From the NCBI GenBank assembly GCA_911728435.2, contig OU452213.1, forward strand, positions 5,745,834 through 5,809,833: a DNA stretch of 64,000 nucleotides, given 5' to 3'. Position numbers and translations under genes: made by a program. The notes under the pieces were generated by a model. The model worked only from the letters and a program-made list of their open reading frames with translations. It was not told the origin of the DNA and ran no database searches. Below, one piece after another: positions 1 to 21,848 of this stretch (positions within the stretch are counted from its first letter, which is position 1; the number at the start of each line of letters is the position of its first letter). This DNA comes from Apoderus coryli. Lineage: Eukaryota; Arthropoda; Insecta; Coleoptera; Attelabidae.

Positions 1-223
1 ATCAGCCTGCATTTAAGCACAATAGGATACACAACAGTAGACACATGTAAACACGTATCATCTACATGTACATAGTAATGCATATCCTATACCATGCAGA
101 GGCCGAACAAATTCAATGTATAGGTAAAACCAGTCGTATAAATAGAAATAAATAAAAATAGTATGAACACAAAACGCTAGCAGGAGACCATTTTATCCTT
201 CTGCCAGCATCTCCCAAATATTT
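1..223 (-). repeat. Retrozyme-like repeat, copy 1 (clipped by window edge)
   Basis: This stretch matches 60295-60523 in the same orientation with only a few substitutions and one six-base indel; similarity stops abruptly after the shared CAAATATTT. In the second copy the repeat continues into a hammerhead ribozyme at 60222-60271, so the ribozyme end of this copy should lie just left of base 1. No protein is evident. The element is read on the minus strand because the ribozyme is on that strand. The repeat relationship is seen directly; the retrozyme label is inference. Confidence 0.7.
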
Positions 224-1590
224 GGCTTTCAGCAATGCTCGGACGGTGGTCTCCAAGCGTTCTGCCGTCGAAAAACACCAGCTAATAGAATTTGCTCAGG
301 AGTGGCTAAATGAAGTCAACAGCGTTACAGAACAGGAGGTTCAATCGTCCCAGTGGACACGTGCTGTATTTTCACTACCGAAAGTAAAGTAAACATCTAA
401 GCTGACCTTCGTTCTCCGAGTTTCAAATGAATTGTGGATGAGGGTCAGAAAAAGCGTTGGCATAATTGTATAATACATAAGCTGGACTACCTTATGGGGG
501 TAGGTCACATCAGTATAGACTAATAAAAAAATTATAAATCTTCTTTCTAAAAAATGAAAATCCTCATTTTGTCTAAGGTGACCTGCAATAGATCCTTTCC
601 TCTCATGCACCATCGCCAGTTTTTAACGAATTTCCACAATAATACAATATTCCGTCACAAAAATATCCATTGGGTGTTTTCTATCCTAAAAATAGTTTTT
701 GTAGAAAAAAAAATTCAAAGTCATAACAAAAACAGCATTTTGCTTTACATCACATCGGTAGGTGCCTGATGTATAGTGAAAACTCAGTGGCGTACATACA
801 TTAACCAAGCTATCAAGCAGCTGCTAGTGATTAGTGGAAACATTTTGAAGGTCCATGTAGGTAGTTGTTATTTACCTCGGAATTTCTTTATTTCTCAAAT
901 TAGAGAAAAGCTATTACTTAATCAGAGCTATTTATAGATTTTTCGCATTCTATTGAACAAATCATATAAATGTACGTATATTTAATTCGAAAATGAATCA
1001 AATATTAGAAATATCAAATATTTTTTAATAATTTATTTCATCAAAAATACATAAAATAAATAATTAAAAATGTTCATAATGAATGAATGAATTTACATAA
1101 ATTATAAAAAATATTATACGTAAGTACCTACTTTTTTGTATTAGGTATTGTTTCACAAAATATTGTAATTAAAGGGATTTAAAAATTATGATAAATATTG
1201 AAATTTTTAATATATTATTTAAGACAAATTTAAATATTTATCATACATTTTTTAAATGACTTTATTTAAAATAAACTGTAAAACAATAATAAAAAAAAGT
1301 ACGTACAACAACAGATTTTTTATAATTATTTTTTTCAATTCTTTTTTATAAACATTTTTTTTTTGATTATGTATTTTATTCACTGTTAATACAGGTACGA
1401 TTTAATGATAATAATAAACAAAGTTTACAAAACTATAATATATAAGTAGGTATATATATTTATATGAATTTCAATATAATACGAAAAATTTAAGCTTAGC
1501 TGCAAAAAATAAATACTACACGGAGGGCATAATATAGAGATTAAAGAAGTTCCTGCTCATTTTTGGTTTTTCTCCATTTGATGCTAAAAG
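224..1590. other. AT-rich noncoding stretch
   Basis: No gene is recognisable. Short open frames on both strands have no domain-like composition. From about 900 onward the sequence is very AT-rich with long A and T runs. It lies 3' of the last recognised paxillin exon and may include part of the paxillin 3' UTR. No clear repeat boundary is visible apart from the end of the repeat at 223. Confidence 0.5.
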
Positions 1591-1654
1591 TATGGGCATA
1601 GGTGGTGATATTTATACATATAGTAGGGTACAAGAGCATAATAACAACAAATTC

Positions 1655-11550
<9,896 letters not shown>

Positions 11551-11559
11551 CTGCAAAGA

Positions 11560-12250
11560 AATTATCGACTTTTAAACCCATAAGCAATAGATGTTTGTTT
11601 AATTATTACAAACAATAATACTAATATCGTTTACCGAAATCCAGAAACTCTTTACACAAACTTAAACTGCAATTCATAATAATATAGTAAGTGAGTAATA
11701 TGATAACTAAATTTTAGACTGAAAAATTCACACACATCAGCACATACTTTAAATGCGTCTAATTAAAACAAATTTATTTTTATTAAAAACAATAAACAAT
11801 ACCGCCAAATATGTGAATTTCTAGCAACTGCAATATAATGCGGTTTAATTTTCCGAAAATGACTACTACTAGTAACATAAAAATTGTATGAAGTGTAATT
11901 TATTTTAGGCATTTAAAGGAACCACAACAGATACAGGAAATTGATAAAAATAATGATTAATACGTCTGTGATTCATTTTTTTTTCTTACAAGAATTAGAC
12001 GAAGATGAAAGTGAAAAACAGCAAAATCACATCAGTAAAAAATAGTTTAGACAGCAAGGATCTTTTGGTAGTAATAAAAAAAACAAATTTTGGCAAAACT
12101 CGAATGAAATGTAGCAATCTCAGATCGTACATTCAAAATTCTATATTTTATTTTTATCCATAAACGTTAGAGCTTAAATATAAACATGAAAATTGATAGT
12201 AGGGAATAGGTTAAGCAGTGGGTATGCCTACATGTTTCAAATAAAGCCTT
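11560..12250. other. Noncoding stretch upstream of the paxillin LD1 exon
   Basis: AT-rich, nothing recognisable. The missing first paxillin exon was looked for here and not found. Confidence 0.4.
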
Positions 12251-12253
12251 TTT

Positions 12254-12370
12254 AATAATAATAATAATAAAGATTTTATTGTAAAAAAAAAGATATTTTT
12301 ACAAAAGGCGAAGACGAAGCAGTGCTTCCTAACTTAACCATTCGAGAGATTTTGGCAAAAACTTGAATGG
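12254..12370 (-). mobile_element. LINE 3'-end fragment with (AAT)n tail
   Basis: Read on the minus strand this ends ACAATAAAATCTTTATTATTATTATTATT, a polyadenylation-like block followed by a trinucleotide tail that recurs at other LINE 3' ends in the window (about 36190 and 36345). Only the extreme 3' end is present. Confidence 0.5.
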
Positions 12371-14460
12371 AGCTTTGATGTGGCGTTTCCTTTAAGGTCT
12401 TCGAAACCCAGTCGTAGGTCCAATAATTTAAGAATTTACTTCTCGGGCGAGCTTCAGCATGACTACGATTATCTCCAAAATCTAAATTGGCTCAGGCAAC
12501 ATGTCTCGAATGATGGCTTACGGCGAACATATAGCGAACTTCGTAGAAATGTGAATCATAGAATATCGTATGAGAAGGGTGCGATTTTTAGTAATCGCTT
12601 GGAAAATTCCAGCAACAAAGCCAAAACGGTGTGGAAAATTTTCCGAGAATATACTGGAAAGGTCCAAAATCGTAATAAACCAATAGCCCTCACTCACAAC
12701 AACAATATTATTTCAAACCCATCTGAGGTCGCTACTGTTTTCTGCACGTACTTCTCAACTGTAATTGTGGATAAACTACATTCCCATTTTAATGGAAATT
12801 TGTCTGCCCATTGTACTGTGGGGACGAATAATCCCAGAAGTATGTTTTTTGGTCCAGTGTCAGCGGAGGACGTTGCAAGAGTCCTATCTAAATTCCCTAA
12901 TAAAAAATCTACGGGTATAGACAGTATTCCAATAAAGGTATTAAAGGAGTCTTCTGACGTGTTCTGTCCCATAGTGGCGGAGTTGTCAAGTATGTCGGTG
13001 CATCATGGGAGATTTCCGGAGCAACTGAAGAGGTCCGTTATCATCCCATTACATAAAAAGGGTGACCAGAAAGCCATCGCAAATTATAGGCCAATAGCTT
13101 TAATAAGCACTGTGTCGAAGGTGATTGAGAAGCTTGTGGCCGAGAGAATTTTTGAATTTGTAAGCCAGTGTGATGTGTTAAGCGGTTGTCAGCACGGATT
13201 TAGACAAGGTTTTTCCACTGAAACCTGCACCGTCGAATTTGTTCAACAGGTTCATGATCTGATTGATAACGGCTCCCATGTAGTGGCTCTTTTATTCGAT
13301 TTGTCCAGGGCATTTGACGTTGTTGATAGAGACTTTCTATGCCAAAAATTAGAACAAGTTGGCATACGTGGACCGGTCAATCAGTGGATACATTCTTATT
13401 TGAAGGACCGAAAAATCGCGGTTAAAATTGAATCTGTTGTGTCAGACTTCTTAAATGTTGATCTGGGCACTCCTCAGGGAGTATACTGGGCCCATTGCTA
13501 TTTTTACTTTATATTAACGATCTTCCTGCAAATATCACACACGGTTTTCAGTACATGTATGCTGATGACACCACTCTTTTATTATCTGACAGGGATCCTG
13601 AAATTCTAAAACATAAGATAAATGTCACGCTCGATGAGTTTCGAATGTGGTGTCGGAGTAATAGGCTGATGATCAACTTTGACAAAACAGTTGCTATACA
13701 CTTTAATAAGTTCAGAACATTGGATCTCAACATAAACTTTGATCATATCCATCTTCCTCTATCAGATTCTGCTAAACTGCTAGGAGTTTTTGTTGATCCG
13801 CATTTCAGCTGGGTAACGCATATAGACCACCTTTGTAAAAAACTTAATACGTGTTTATATATTATTAATTCGCTGAAGACTTGCATGAATGTGCATGTCT
13901 TACTCAATATATTATGCATTGATGTATTCAGCAATTGCGTATGGTATAGTGGTCTGGGGCAGGTCTAGTATGATTGACAGAGTTTTTATACTACAAAAAC
14001 GAGCAGTGCGTTGCATTTTTAATATTCCTTTTAGGGGTACTTGTAGGGACGCTTTTAAACAAAATCGTTTGCTCACAGTCCCATCTATTTACCTATATAA
14101 AACGCTCTGTCATATTTACAAAAATAAAGATGGCGCGCGTACGTGTGGAGACAACCACGAGTATTCCACTAGGGGAAGGGACCGATTGTGCTTGCCTCGT
14201 CCCAAACACGAATTTTACAAAAAGTCACCAAAATACGCGGGCTACCAATGTTATAATCTCCTGCCCGAGGACGTCAAGGGTTGCGATTGTAATTGTTCAT
14301 TTGTTTGTTCATTTGCTGTTTATTTATTTTATTTTTTTTTCTCTGAATGTTGTTATGAGTGTTTTTATTTTAAACATTATTGTTTACATATTGACATGTC
14401 TATGTACAGAAATTTACAATTTATGACTGAATAAAGAAATTTGAATTTGAAATTTGAATT
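12371..14460 (+). mobile_element. Jockey/CR1-type non-LTR retrotransposon, 5'-truncated
   Basis: Contains reverse transcriptase and C-terminal coding on the plus strand and ends with AATAAAG followed by repeated TTGAATTTGAAA, a typical short-repeat LINE 3' tail. The endonuclease part is missing, so the copy is 5'-truncated. It lies between paxillin's LD1 exon and the next LINE. Confidence 0.85.
12380..14434 (+). pseudogene. LINE ORF2 reverse transcriptase, frameshifted
   Basis: The frame 12380-13609 (409 codons) carries the upstream linker (AKTVWKIFREYTGK), RT palm blocks YRPIALISTVSKVIEK, HGFRQGFSTE and LLFDLSRAFDVVDRDFL (motif A Asp), and a corrupted TPQGVYWAHCY in place of TPQGSVLGPLLF. 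Near 13490 the frame shifts; 13495-13968 then continues with MYADDTTLLLS, the catalytic Asp-Asp. A second shift near 13900 leads to the C-terminal region 13889-14300. The original enzyme would copy its RNA at a nicked target. At least two frameshifts inactivate it. Confidence 0.85.
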
Positions 14461-14534
14461 TAACCTAAGTTTAACTTATATTTAACCTTAATCTAAACTG
14501 AAATTTGTTTTACATTGCTGACCAAAATAAGTAT

Positions 14535-17500
14535 CTTTTTTTAAAAATTAATATGCTCTATTACGTGTCTGACAGCGCTCCTAAACGAAAATCCCTTTTT
14601 ATATTCTCCGGTAGGGCGTTGTAATATTTAGAAACCGTATAGGAAAATGACCGCTCAAACATTGATGTTGTGTGTAGCGGTGGCGTAATGACAGTCTTAT
14701 GACGAATATTCACATCATGCACAGATCCCCGGAACATCAATCTTTCATATAAGTATTCGGGCTTTTTTCTTCTAATGATTTTATTAAACAGAATTAGTGA
14801 ATGAAAGATCCGACGTTGTTTCATTCTTAACTAGCCGATTTCCTTAATCTTAGCGCTAATGCCTACGAATCCCAACTAAAAATTTAACTTTTTTAATTGC
14901 TGTAAGAACATTTATAAAATATATTTTATAAAACACCCATTGTTTTATAAACATTTTCACAACGTTCTTACGCGCCTTATAAACACGAAAAAGGCGCAGA
15001 TTTATAAAACAAATCGACTCTTTAACGGTTCTATAAATGTTGCTTGTTGCTATTATACAATAGTTTTAAGAACGTTTATAAATATTTAATAAAAATCAAA
15101 TAAAACTGTTATAAACATATTTTATAAATCTTTTATAAGAGCCTCAATTTCAACATTTTTGCTCTCAGCGGCAACAGTTAAAGGATAAAAACGTTTTTTT
15201 AAAATACCTTTTTATACAAAATTATTTTATAATTATTATGCATTGTTGTTGGTACACATTAATAAAATCTGAACAATCATGGAGGTAAAAATAATATAAA
15301 ACGCTATAATACCCAATAATGAATAATAAAATAAGTCAGATAAAATTCACCCATGAGCAGATTTGGCTGCGAAACAAAATTTACTGTTAAATATATTGTA
15401 TATTATTACTAAAATTTTAATGCGCCTCGTGAATTATGTAAATTAATGAATTTAGATTTTATAAATTATATAAAATATTTTTTTTATTGTCACTTATTGT
15501 TGAAAATAATCTTTTGGTATATCCTTCATTATGTAATGACTGATTCTGTTTACCTTACTAGCTAAGATAATTTTACAAATTATAAAAAATATTAATTTTA
15601 AAAGTTTGGTCAACATGGCTAACAATTTAAAGAAACCAAAAATGGCTTCTTCCTTATACAATGCTTATAAAACAAAATTATCTCAACACAGACGAGTATG
15701 CTCTTTAGATAGCTATTATAAAATAACTGCAGAATTGTTTTATACAGGGGTGTATTCGTTAAAAAACATAAATCTCATTATATTTTAAGGGTAATATAAA
15801 ATTAATATTACCTGAAACCCCTTTGATAGCATAAGAATGATATGATGATGATATGATTCTTTTATATCTATCATATGGACACTAGCCAAAATATAAGTAG
15901 ATACCTATGATTTATGTAAACGTGAAGAATTTTTTATAAACCAGTTATGGTGTAAAAAAGTATATATTTCACTAAGCTTGATAATGAATAATGAAGCTAA
16001 TTACAAGTATTTTTCTTGAGGTTTTATGTATTTAGTTATCCTTTGCCGTTATTTAAAATAAATTAATAGTGAAACATACTAAAACAAGCTTTTATATAAA
16101 TGCTCTAAAAAATCAAAATTTAATTAAAAGGTGCTGCAAAAAATATATAAGATAAAATGTATACAAATTAATCAAGTCTACTCCTGTCTACTTGAAGTAT
16201 TCGTGCTTGATACTTTGATGTTTGTGTGAGTCGCCGCCGTGTGTCGCATCGTCGCAATATTGGAATAATAATAAAATAGTAAACAGAGTTTTACAAAACA
16301 AACTTTAATATAATATGTTTTATAAAAGCTTTTAATGTGTTCTTATAAAACAAAATGCTTTTATAATTACTCTCTTATTAGCTTTTACGGGAGTAATTTA
16401 AACATAACCTAAATTGAGCTCTTTGTTTATGTTATGTAGGTATGTATGTTATAACTGCCGTTAATAAAACGGTTTGTTGAGTGTCTTTAAGAGAGTTCGA
16501 GGATCTTGAGGTAGAAAATTTGGCATGCGTTTATTGAGTATAGCAAAAAGCTTCTTCTGGAAAAATGAGGAACATGATTTGATACTGCCCATGTTTTCTC
16601 TTAGTTTTGCATTTTTTTCTAGCTCACTTGTTGTGCTTGAAGCATGATATTGATCACCAATTCTCTATTTCGGCTACCCGCTCACTATCTCGTAATAATT
16701 CCTCCTGAGAATTTATCAGTCTCCAAAATATTTGGTGTCTTATAAATTGTCATTAATTTGATTAGATTCCATTACAGTTTCCTACTCATTATTATAGTCA
16801 CTAATGCTTTCCCTTTGATAATTTATAATATTGTAATTAATTTTCTATTAAATGCACAACTGCTTTTCGTTTGGACATTTTAAACCTGTGTATGATATAA
16901 CAATAAATATCAGTTGAAAATAAATAAGACTATGTTATATATTAGTTCTAGGTAATGTTTATGACAGCATTTTAATTTTATAAAATATGCATTGGCAACA
17001 TATTTATTTTTTTATTGTTTTTAATAAAATAACTAAAAAACAATTTTGTAATTATTAATTTGCGCACAAATTTGCTGCAGCAAACAAATCGCTCTTAATA
17101 ACGACAATAAAAAAACTATTTTATTATTACGAAACGTACTTTAACAGAATAATTTTATAATTGTTTTTAAAGGAACAAGTTAATCCAGACTAGTACTTTT
17201 ACAAAATGCTTTTAAAACCAATTATCATTCGGAACAAATTCGTCCTATAAAAAATATTTTATAAACGTTTATAAAACTGTTACGATATCATATTTTATAA
17301 CTATTTTATTATTTTGCTGTAAAAACGTTCTTAAAACAGTTTTTCTCACAGAAAAGTTTAACACAGCAGTTTTATCACCAAACGAACCTTTAAAGAACAA
17401 AAAAGTTTTTACTAAGCGGCAATAAAATAATTATAAAATATATTAGTTCTTTAAGAATGTCGAATTGCTAGTTGGGATTCCACATACAAGCCGTGTGCAT

Positions 17501-18330
17501 GAGTTCTGCATCAACTGATTCCTGTTCTCATCAATTTTTGTTAAACAAGGGCTGTATATAACATCGCCATAATTAAAATGTGACAGTACTAAGCTGTCGC
17601 ATAAAAGTTTTTTTGTTTGCCAGTTAAGCCATCTTCTACTACCGTATATTGCTTTTAAATTAGTAAAAGCCCTCCTTATACAAAGGCTCACATGCTTCGT
17701 AAACCTCAATTCGGTATCCAGTACGATACCCAGGTTTTTTGCCGAGTCAGAAGCGACATTATCAATCACCACAGTTAAGTCCTTTATGGATTTTATTGCC
17801 AAATAGCAAAAGTTCCGACTTCGTTGGATTTATTTCTAGCCCATGAGAGTGAGATGCTTTCACAATATCTGAAATGTCATGATTGATCCTGTCAACACTT
17901 TCCTCGACCGCATTTGGTGCAAATGATAAATATACCTGAGTATCATCCGCGTACATGTGAGCCCTACAAAATTTTAGGGATTCGGTAAACTGGGACGTAT
18001 ATAAAGAAAATAAAATTGGGGATAAAATAGAGCCCTGCGGAACGCCACTCCTCAATCTTTCTATTTGCGATAGCTTTTCTCTATGGGAAACCATTTGACT
18101 ACGCTCTCCATATACTTCAGAACAGCAATCAATAAACTATGATCAAGCCTATCAAATGCTTTACTGTAATCCAACAGTACGAAACCCGTCATTTTACCTT
18201 GATCAGTAGCCGTAAATAGATCGTCCGTGACATTAAGCAAGACAGTGCAACAACTATAATCGGATCTGAAACCGGATTGAATTTTGGGCAATAAGCATGA
18301 CATGTAACTATAGACAGTGCACAACAAGTG
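14535..18330 (-). mobile_element. Second jockey/CR1-type LINE, split by a 2.6 kb insertion
   Basis: Coding runs right to left: 18327-18061 (RT fingers and LLDYSKAFDRLDHSLL), 18094-17762 (GVPQGSILSPILFSLY and HMYADDTQVYLS), 17802-17477 (connector to RLVCGI). It then resumes at 14866 and runs to 14561 (HSLILFNKIIRRKKPEYLYERL...SFSYTVSKYYNALPENI). The two parts join in frame if the DNA at 14871-17476 is removed. Frameshifts near 18075 and 17790 and stops near 14840 show decay. The 5' part, including any endonuclease, is missing. Confidence 0.82.
14871..17476. mobile_element. 2.6 kb short-TIR insertion rich in TTTATAAA motifs
   Basis: The insert begins CCCAACTA and ends TAGTTGGG, an 8-bp inverted pair (11 bp if the flanking AAT/ATT is counted). 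Removing it and one copy of a 2-bp AT restores the host LINE frame, which fixes its borders. The outer 250 bases on each side are crowded with TTTATAAA, TTATAAAAC and ATAAAACNGTT motifs in both orientations. The interior is AT-rich and has no recognisable transposase; the longest frame is 60 codons at 15606-15788. This fits a non-autonomous DNA transposon of unidentified superfamily. Confidence 0.65.
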
Positions 18331-18616
18331 GTTAAGAGGGGTAGTATTTCACATGGAAACCTATGTATACATTTTCAACAAGTATGGAGTGTTATTTCTA
18401 AATGAGTCTCATTAATTTAAAGTTTAAACAAGACCATACACCCAAAATGTCAAAGATTTACTGAACAGATTTTTCCATAGCTCAGACCTCTTCTTAATAA
18501 CTTGTCATCGAAAGTTACGTAGCAAAAACAAAACTGTTTTTATCATTTCAAAAATGACTAGGTAAGGTAAGAATAACGAATCCAACGGCCTGTTAATTAT
18601 TAAATTAGGTACTCAC

Positions 18617-18773
18617 TAAGGTATTGTTCCCACTCTCTGAGATTGGCAGATGTCAATATTTGAGATCGTCTTTTGTTTCGTCTCTCTGATGTCGCAGTGG
18701 AAGATGGAACGAATGTGACAGATTTACTCGTTGGTGACGGAGTACGCGTGCGTATTTTACTGCCACTACTCAT
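18617..18773 (-). CDS. Putative first coding exon of an unidentified gene (or alternative paxillin start)
   Basis: From ATG at 18773 the minus strand reads MSSGSKIRTRTPSPTSK, a Ser/Thr/basic segment ERRNKRRSQIL, then LREWEQYL, ending at a strong donor GTGAGT. The exon leaves one base (phase 1). The paxillin LD1 exon at 11381-11550 requires exactly one upstream base, so splicing between them is possible and would give QYL-N-ALLADLQ; this is only phase compatibility. I do not recognise the peptide. It is not obviously a transposon and codon use looks gene-like. Confidence 0.35.
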
Positions 18774-18779
18774 TTTATT

Positions 18780-19435
18780 TTTTAAATTAAAAAAAAATCA
18801 AACACATACACGCACACACAAAATTTTATTTATAAAATTCACTTCAACAACAACAGTATTATTGTAAAGCATCAAATTTTGAGATGAACTACATTAAATA
18901 ATTATATAGTTTTTCGATGGAAATTCGAAAACAGCACGACGGTTTCAGCAAAAATTGGCCAACACATATAAACGTTTGTTGATTTTTTGGCAATAAAGTG
19001 TTAGTTAGTAGTTTCCAAAGACTAAAAATAGCTCTCGACACGAACTAGCATTAGGCAGTGTTTACTCTTTTTTTTTTTTATTTTAGTGATCTATAATTCA
19101 AATTGCAAACGAAAAAATAATCATTGACATAGTTATCTCAAAATACACAATAAATTTTATAATTAATATCTACATGATACTATTAAGATTTTAATTTTGA
19201 ATTGATCAATTACACTTTTAATACTAAAATATCTTCATATATTATTTAATAAATATAATAAATAGAACAAGTCAAGGTCTCAACCTACTGAATAATTTAA
19301 AACTACACCAACCGTATAGGGTAATTCCACGCCAAATCAACTAATATCTTAACAATTTTGAACCGTGATTAGTAGGCTTATATAGTAACAAAAATAAGGA
19401 AGAGAGAGAGGAAGATGTTTGTAACCTAAAATTAT
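18780..19435. other. AT-rich intergenic stretch
   Basis: No coding or repeat structure recognised. It sits between the putative exon at 18617-18773 and the RNase H-bearing LINE, and could contain the promoter of that exon, but no element can be pointed to. Confidence 0.4.
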
Positions 19436-19436
19436 A

Positions 19437-21605
19437 CCGAAAACAGGACGCCGTCCAGAGGATGACCCTAAGTCCTACAGGCCTATTAGTCTAACCTTCT
19501 TCCTACTGAAAACTATGGAAAAGATAATAGACGAATACCTAAGAAGCGCAACTTTAAATAGGAAACCGCTTCACAAAAGGCAATTCGCCTACCAAGCGGG
19601 AAAATCTACGATTAATGTCCTGCACTGCTTAGTAAAAGACATCGAGAAGTCATTTAAGGCAAAAGAAGTATCCTTATGTGCCTTTATTGATATAGAGGGT
19701 GCTTTTGACAATACCTCACATGAATCCATCAGTAGAGCACTAGTGAAATGGATTCAGGCAATTTTGAAAGACCGTGTCATTACGGCTGAAATAGGAGAAG
19801 TGTCTGTAACAGTGACAGCGGCCAGGGGATGCCCACAAGGCGGTGTATTGTCCCCTCTTCTATGGTCACTAGTGCTGGATCATCTCATTTCAAAAATGAA
19901 TAGGGCAGGCTTTACTCTGCAAAGCTACGCCGACGACATTGTTCTCACAGTTAAGGGAAAACACACATCGGTTATATCCAACCGCATGCAAATTGCATTA
20001 AACAAAATTAAAAACTGGTGCGACGCTGAGGGATTGAATATAAATCCGAAAAAAACAGTGTTGGTACCATTCACGAGAAAGCGAAAGGTGGAAATTATTA
20101 ACCCCACTTTGCCTTTCGGATAAAGTCAAATACCTGGGAGTAATCCTGGATAAACGATTAATCTGGAATCAGCATATAGAGAAAACCATATCGAAAGCCA
20201 CAGCGGCCATATGGACACAGGCTACTCGGTAGGACTTGGGGGCTAAAGCCAAAGCTCACATACTGGGTGTACCAAACAGTCATTAAACCCATGGTTACAT
20301 ACGCCTCATTAGTATGGTGGCCAAAAGTTAATATTAATCATACACAATGCCGTCTTCAAAAGTTGCAACGGCTTGCATGTTTAGGAATAACAGGGGCAAT
20401 GCGAACTTGCCCCACAGCAGCGATGGAAACGTTGCTGCATCTAATACCTCTGCCTGTCCTAGTCAAAAAAGAGGCAGCAATTAGCGCTCTGAAACTGGCA
20501 CAGGTAATGGAATACAAATCTGGCGATCTAGAGGGACACATGGGAATCCTGAATCTAATACCTTTGGATTCAGGAAGAAAACCGTCAGACGCTTTGCCAC
20601 GCAAACATGATTTTGATATCCCATTTGAGGTGGTCATTGCAGACCGTCAAAATTGGCTAAATGGGGAACCACGATTCCCAGAAAACACATCCGTCTGGTA
20701 TACGGACGGTTCAAAAGGAATAGAAGGGAACACAGGCATGGGAGTATACGGGCCAAATTGCAGGCTCTCTGAATCTCTCGGGAAAAGTCCCACTATATTC
20801 CAAGCAGAGATCAACGCTATTAATCGTTGTGCTCAAGAATGCCTGCAGAGAGGCATCCCGGAACGGCAGATCAATATTATGTCAGACAGTCAAGCTGCGT
20901 TAAAAGCACTGAGGTCTTACACATTCACGTCAAAGCTAGCATGGGAATGCAAACAGACCCTAAAGCAACTGGCAGCTCAGGGGAAAAAGATTACTCTGAC
21001 ATGTGTACCAGGACATGAAGGCATAGAGGGGAACGAAGCGGCGGACCAACTTGCAAAAGAGGGCGCAAATGCTCCGTTCTGCGGCCCGGAACCCATCTTT
21101 GGCCTTCCAAAAAGCCATATGAAGGAAGAACTTCGGAGATGGGAAAAGGAACAACTTAAGTCCTACTGGAGAAACACTCCAGGCCTAAGACAATCAAAAA
21201 GGTTTATCAAACCTTCAGAGGCCAACGCAGGGAATCTTATCCAACTGGAGAGAAGCGACCTAAGGCGAATTACAGGCCTTTTTACGGGACACCACCCAGT
21301 GAGGTACCATCTCAAAAAGATGGGCCTAACCGAGGACGACACTTGTCGGTTTTGCGAAGACGCAACAGAGACAACAGAACACGTGCTCTGTTAATGCATG
21401 GCACTTTTCTGCAAAAGGCTAAAACCCTAACAACCGACGAGGCAAGGAATTTAGCCCCCAGAGAAATCATCAACTTTATGAAAAGTGTGGGACAGCTGGG
21501 CAATTCATAGATCAGAGTCATTCACAAAAGATCTTCTGCAGGTCGAAGTGAGGGGAGGCCAAACCGCCTAAACGACTCCGAAAAACAATCTACAATCTAC
21601 AACCT
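19437..21605 (+). mobile_element. RNase H-bearing non-LTR retrotransposon (I/LOA/R1-like), 5'-truncated
   Basis: Starts inside the RT fingers at PKSYRPISL and continues through RT, connector, RNase H and a terminal Cys/His motif, ending near 21605 in repeated CTACAATCTACAACCT, a plausible 3' tail. A related copy with a different extent lies on the minus strand at 54826-56640. Confidence 0.85.
19515..21394 (+). pseudogene. LINE reverse transcriptase and RNase H, frameshifted
   Basis: 19515-20123 holds RT: FIDIEGAFDNTSHE (motif A), ARGCPQGGVLSPLLWSLV, YADDIVLTVKG (catalytic Asp pair) and LNINPKKTVLVPF. A deletion after SRAL removes a few residues that are present in the minus-strand copy. A frameshift near 20115 separates this from 20267-21394, which has the connector (KPMVTYASLVWWPK) and an RNase H domain: VWYTDGSKG, AEINAI, IMSDSQAAL and LTCVPGHEGIEGNEAADQLAK carry the DEDD-type acidic residues. 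It ends with a C-x2-C-x7-H-x4-C motif (CRFCEDATETTEHVLC). RT followed by RNase H excludes the classical CR1 clade. Confidence 0.85.
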
Positions 21606-21848
21606 AAAATTATTTAAAATTAAAAAACAAACAGATCTATTCGGATGTCAGAAGTACATAATATTTTTCTGCCCCCTGAGGCCAAACTCAGGAGCCACCA
21701 CTGCCTGAGCCAGAAATAATCGATTTAAGTGAATATAGAGTGGCAAAATCATAATTTTTGTATTTTTACAAAATAATTACCTATAAGTATAATGGTAAAT
21801 GCGAAAGAAATTAAACTTTTATATAATGAAAACGTTAAAGAAATACTT

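Noticed and set aside
12694..12972. Minus-strand open frame opposite the LINE RT
   Set aside because: Antisense shadow of RT coding.
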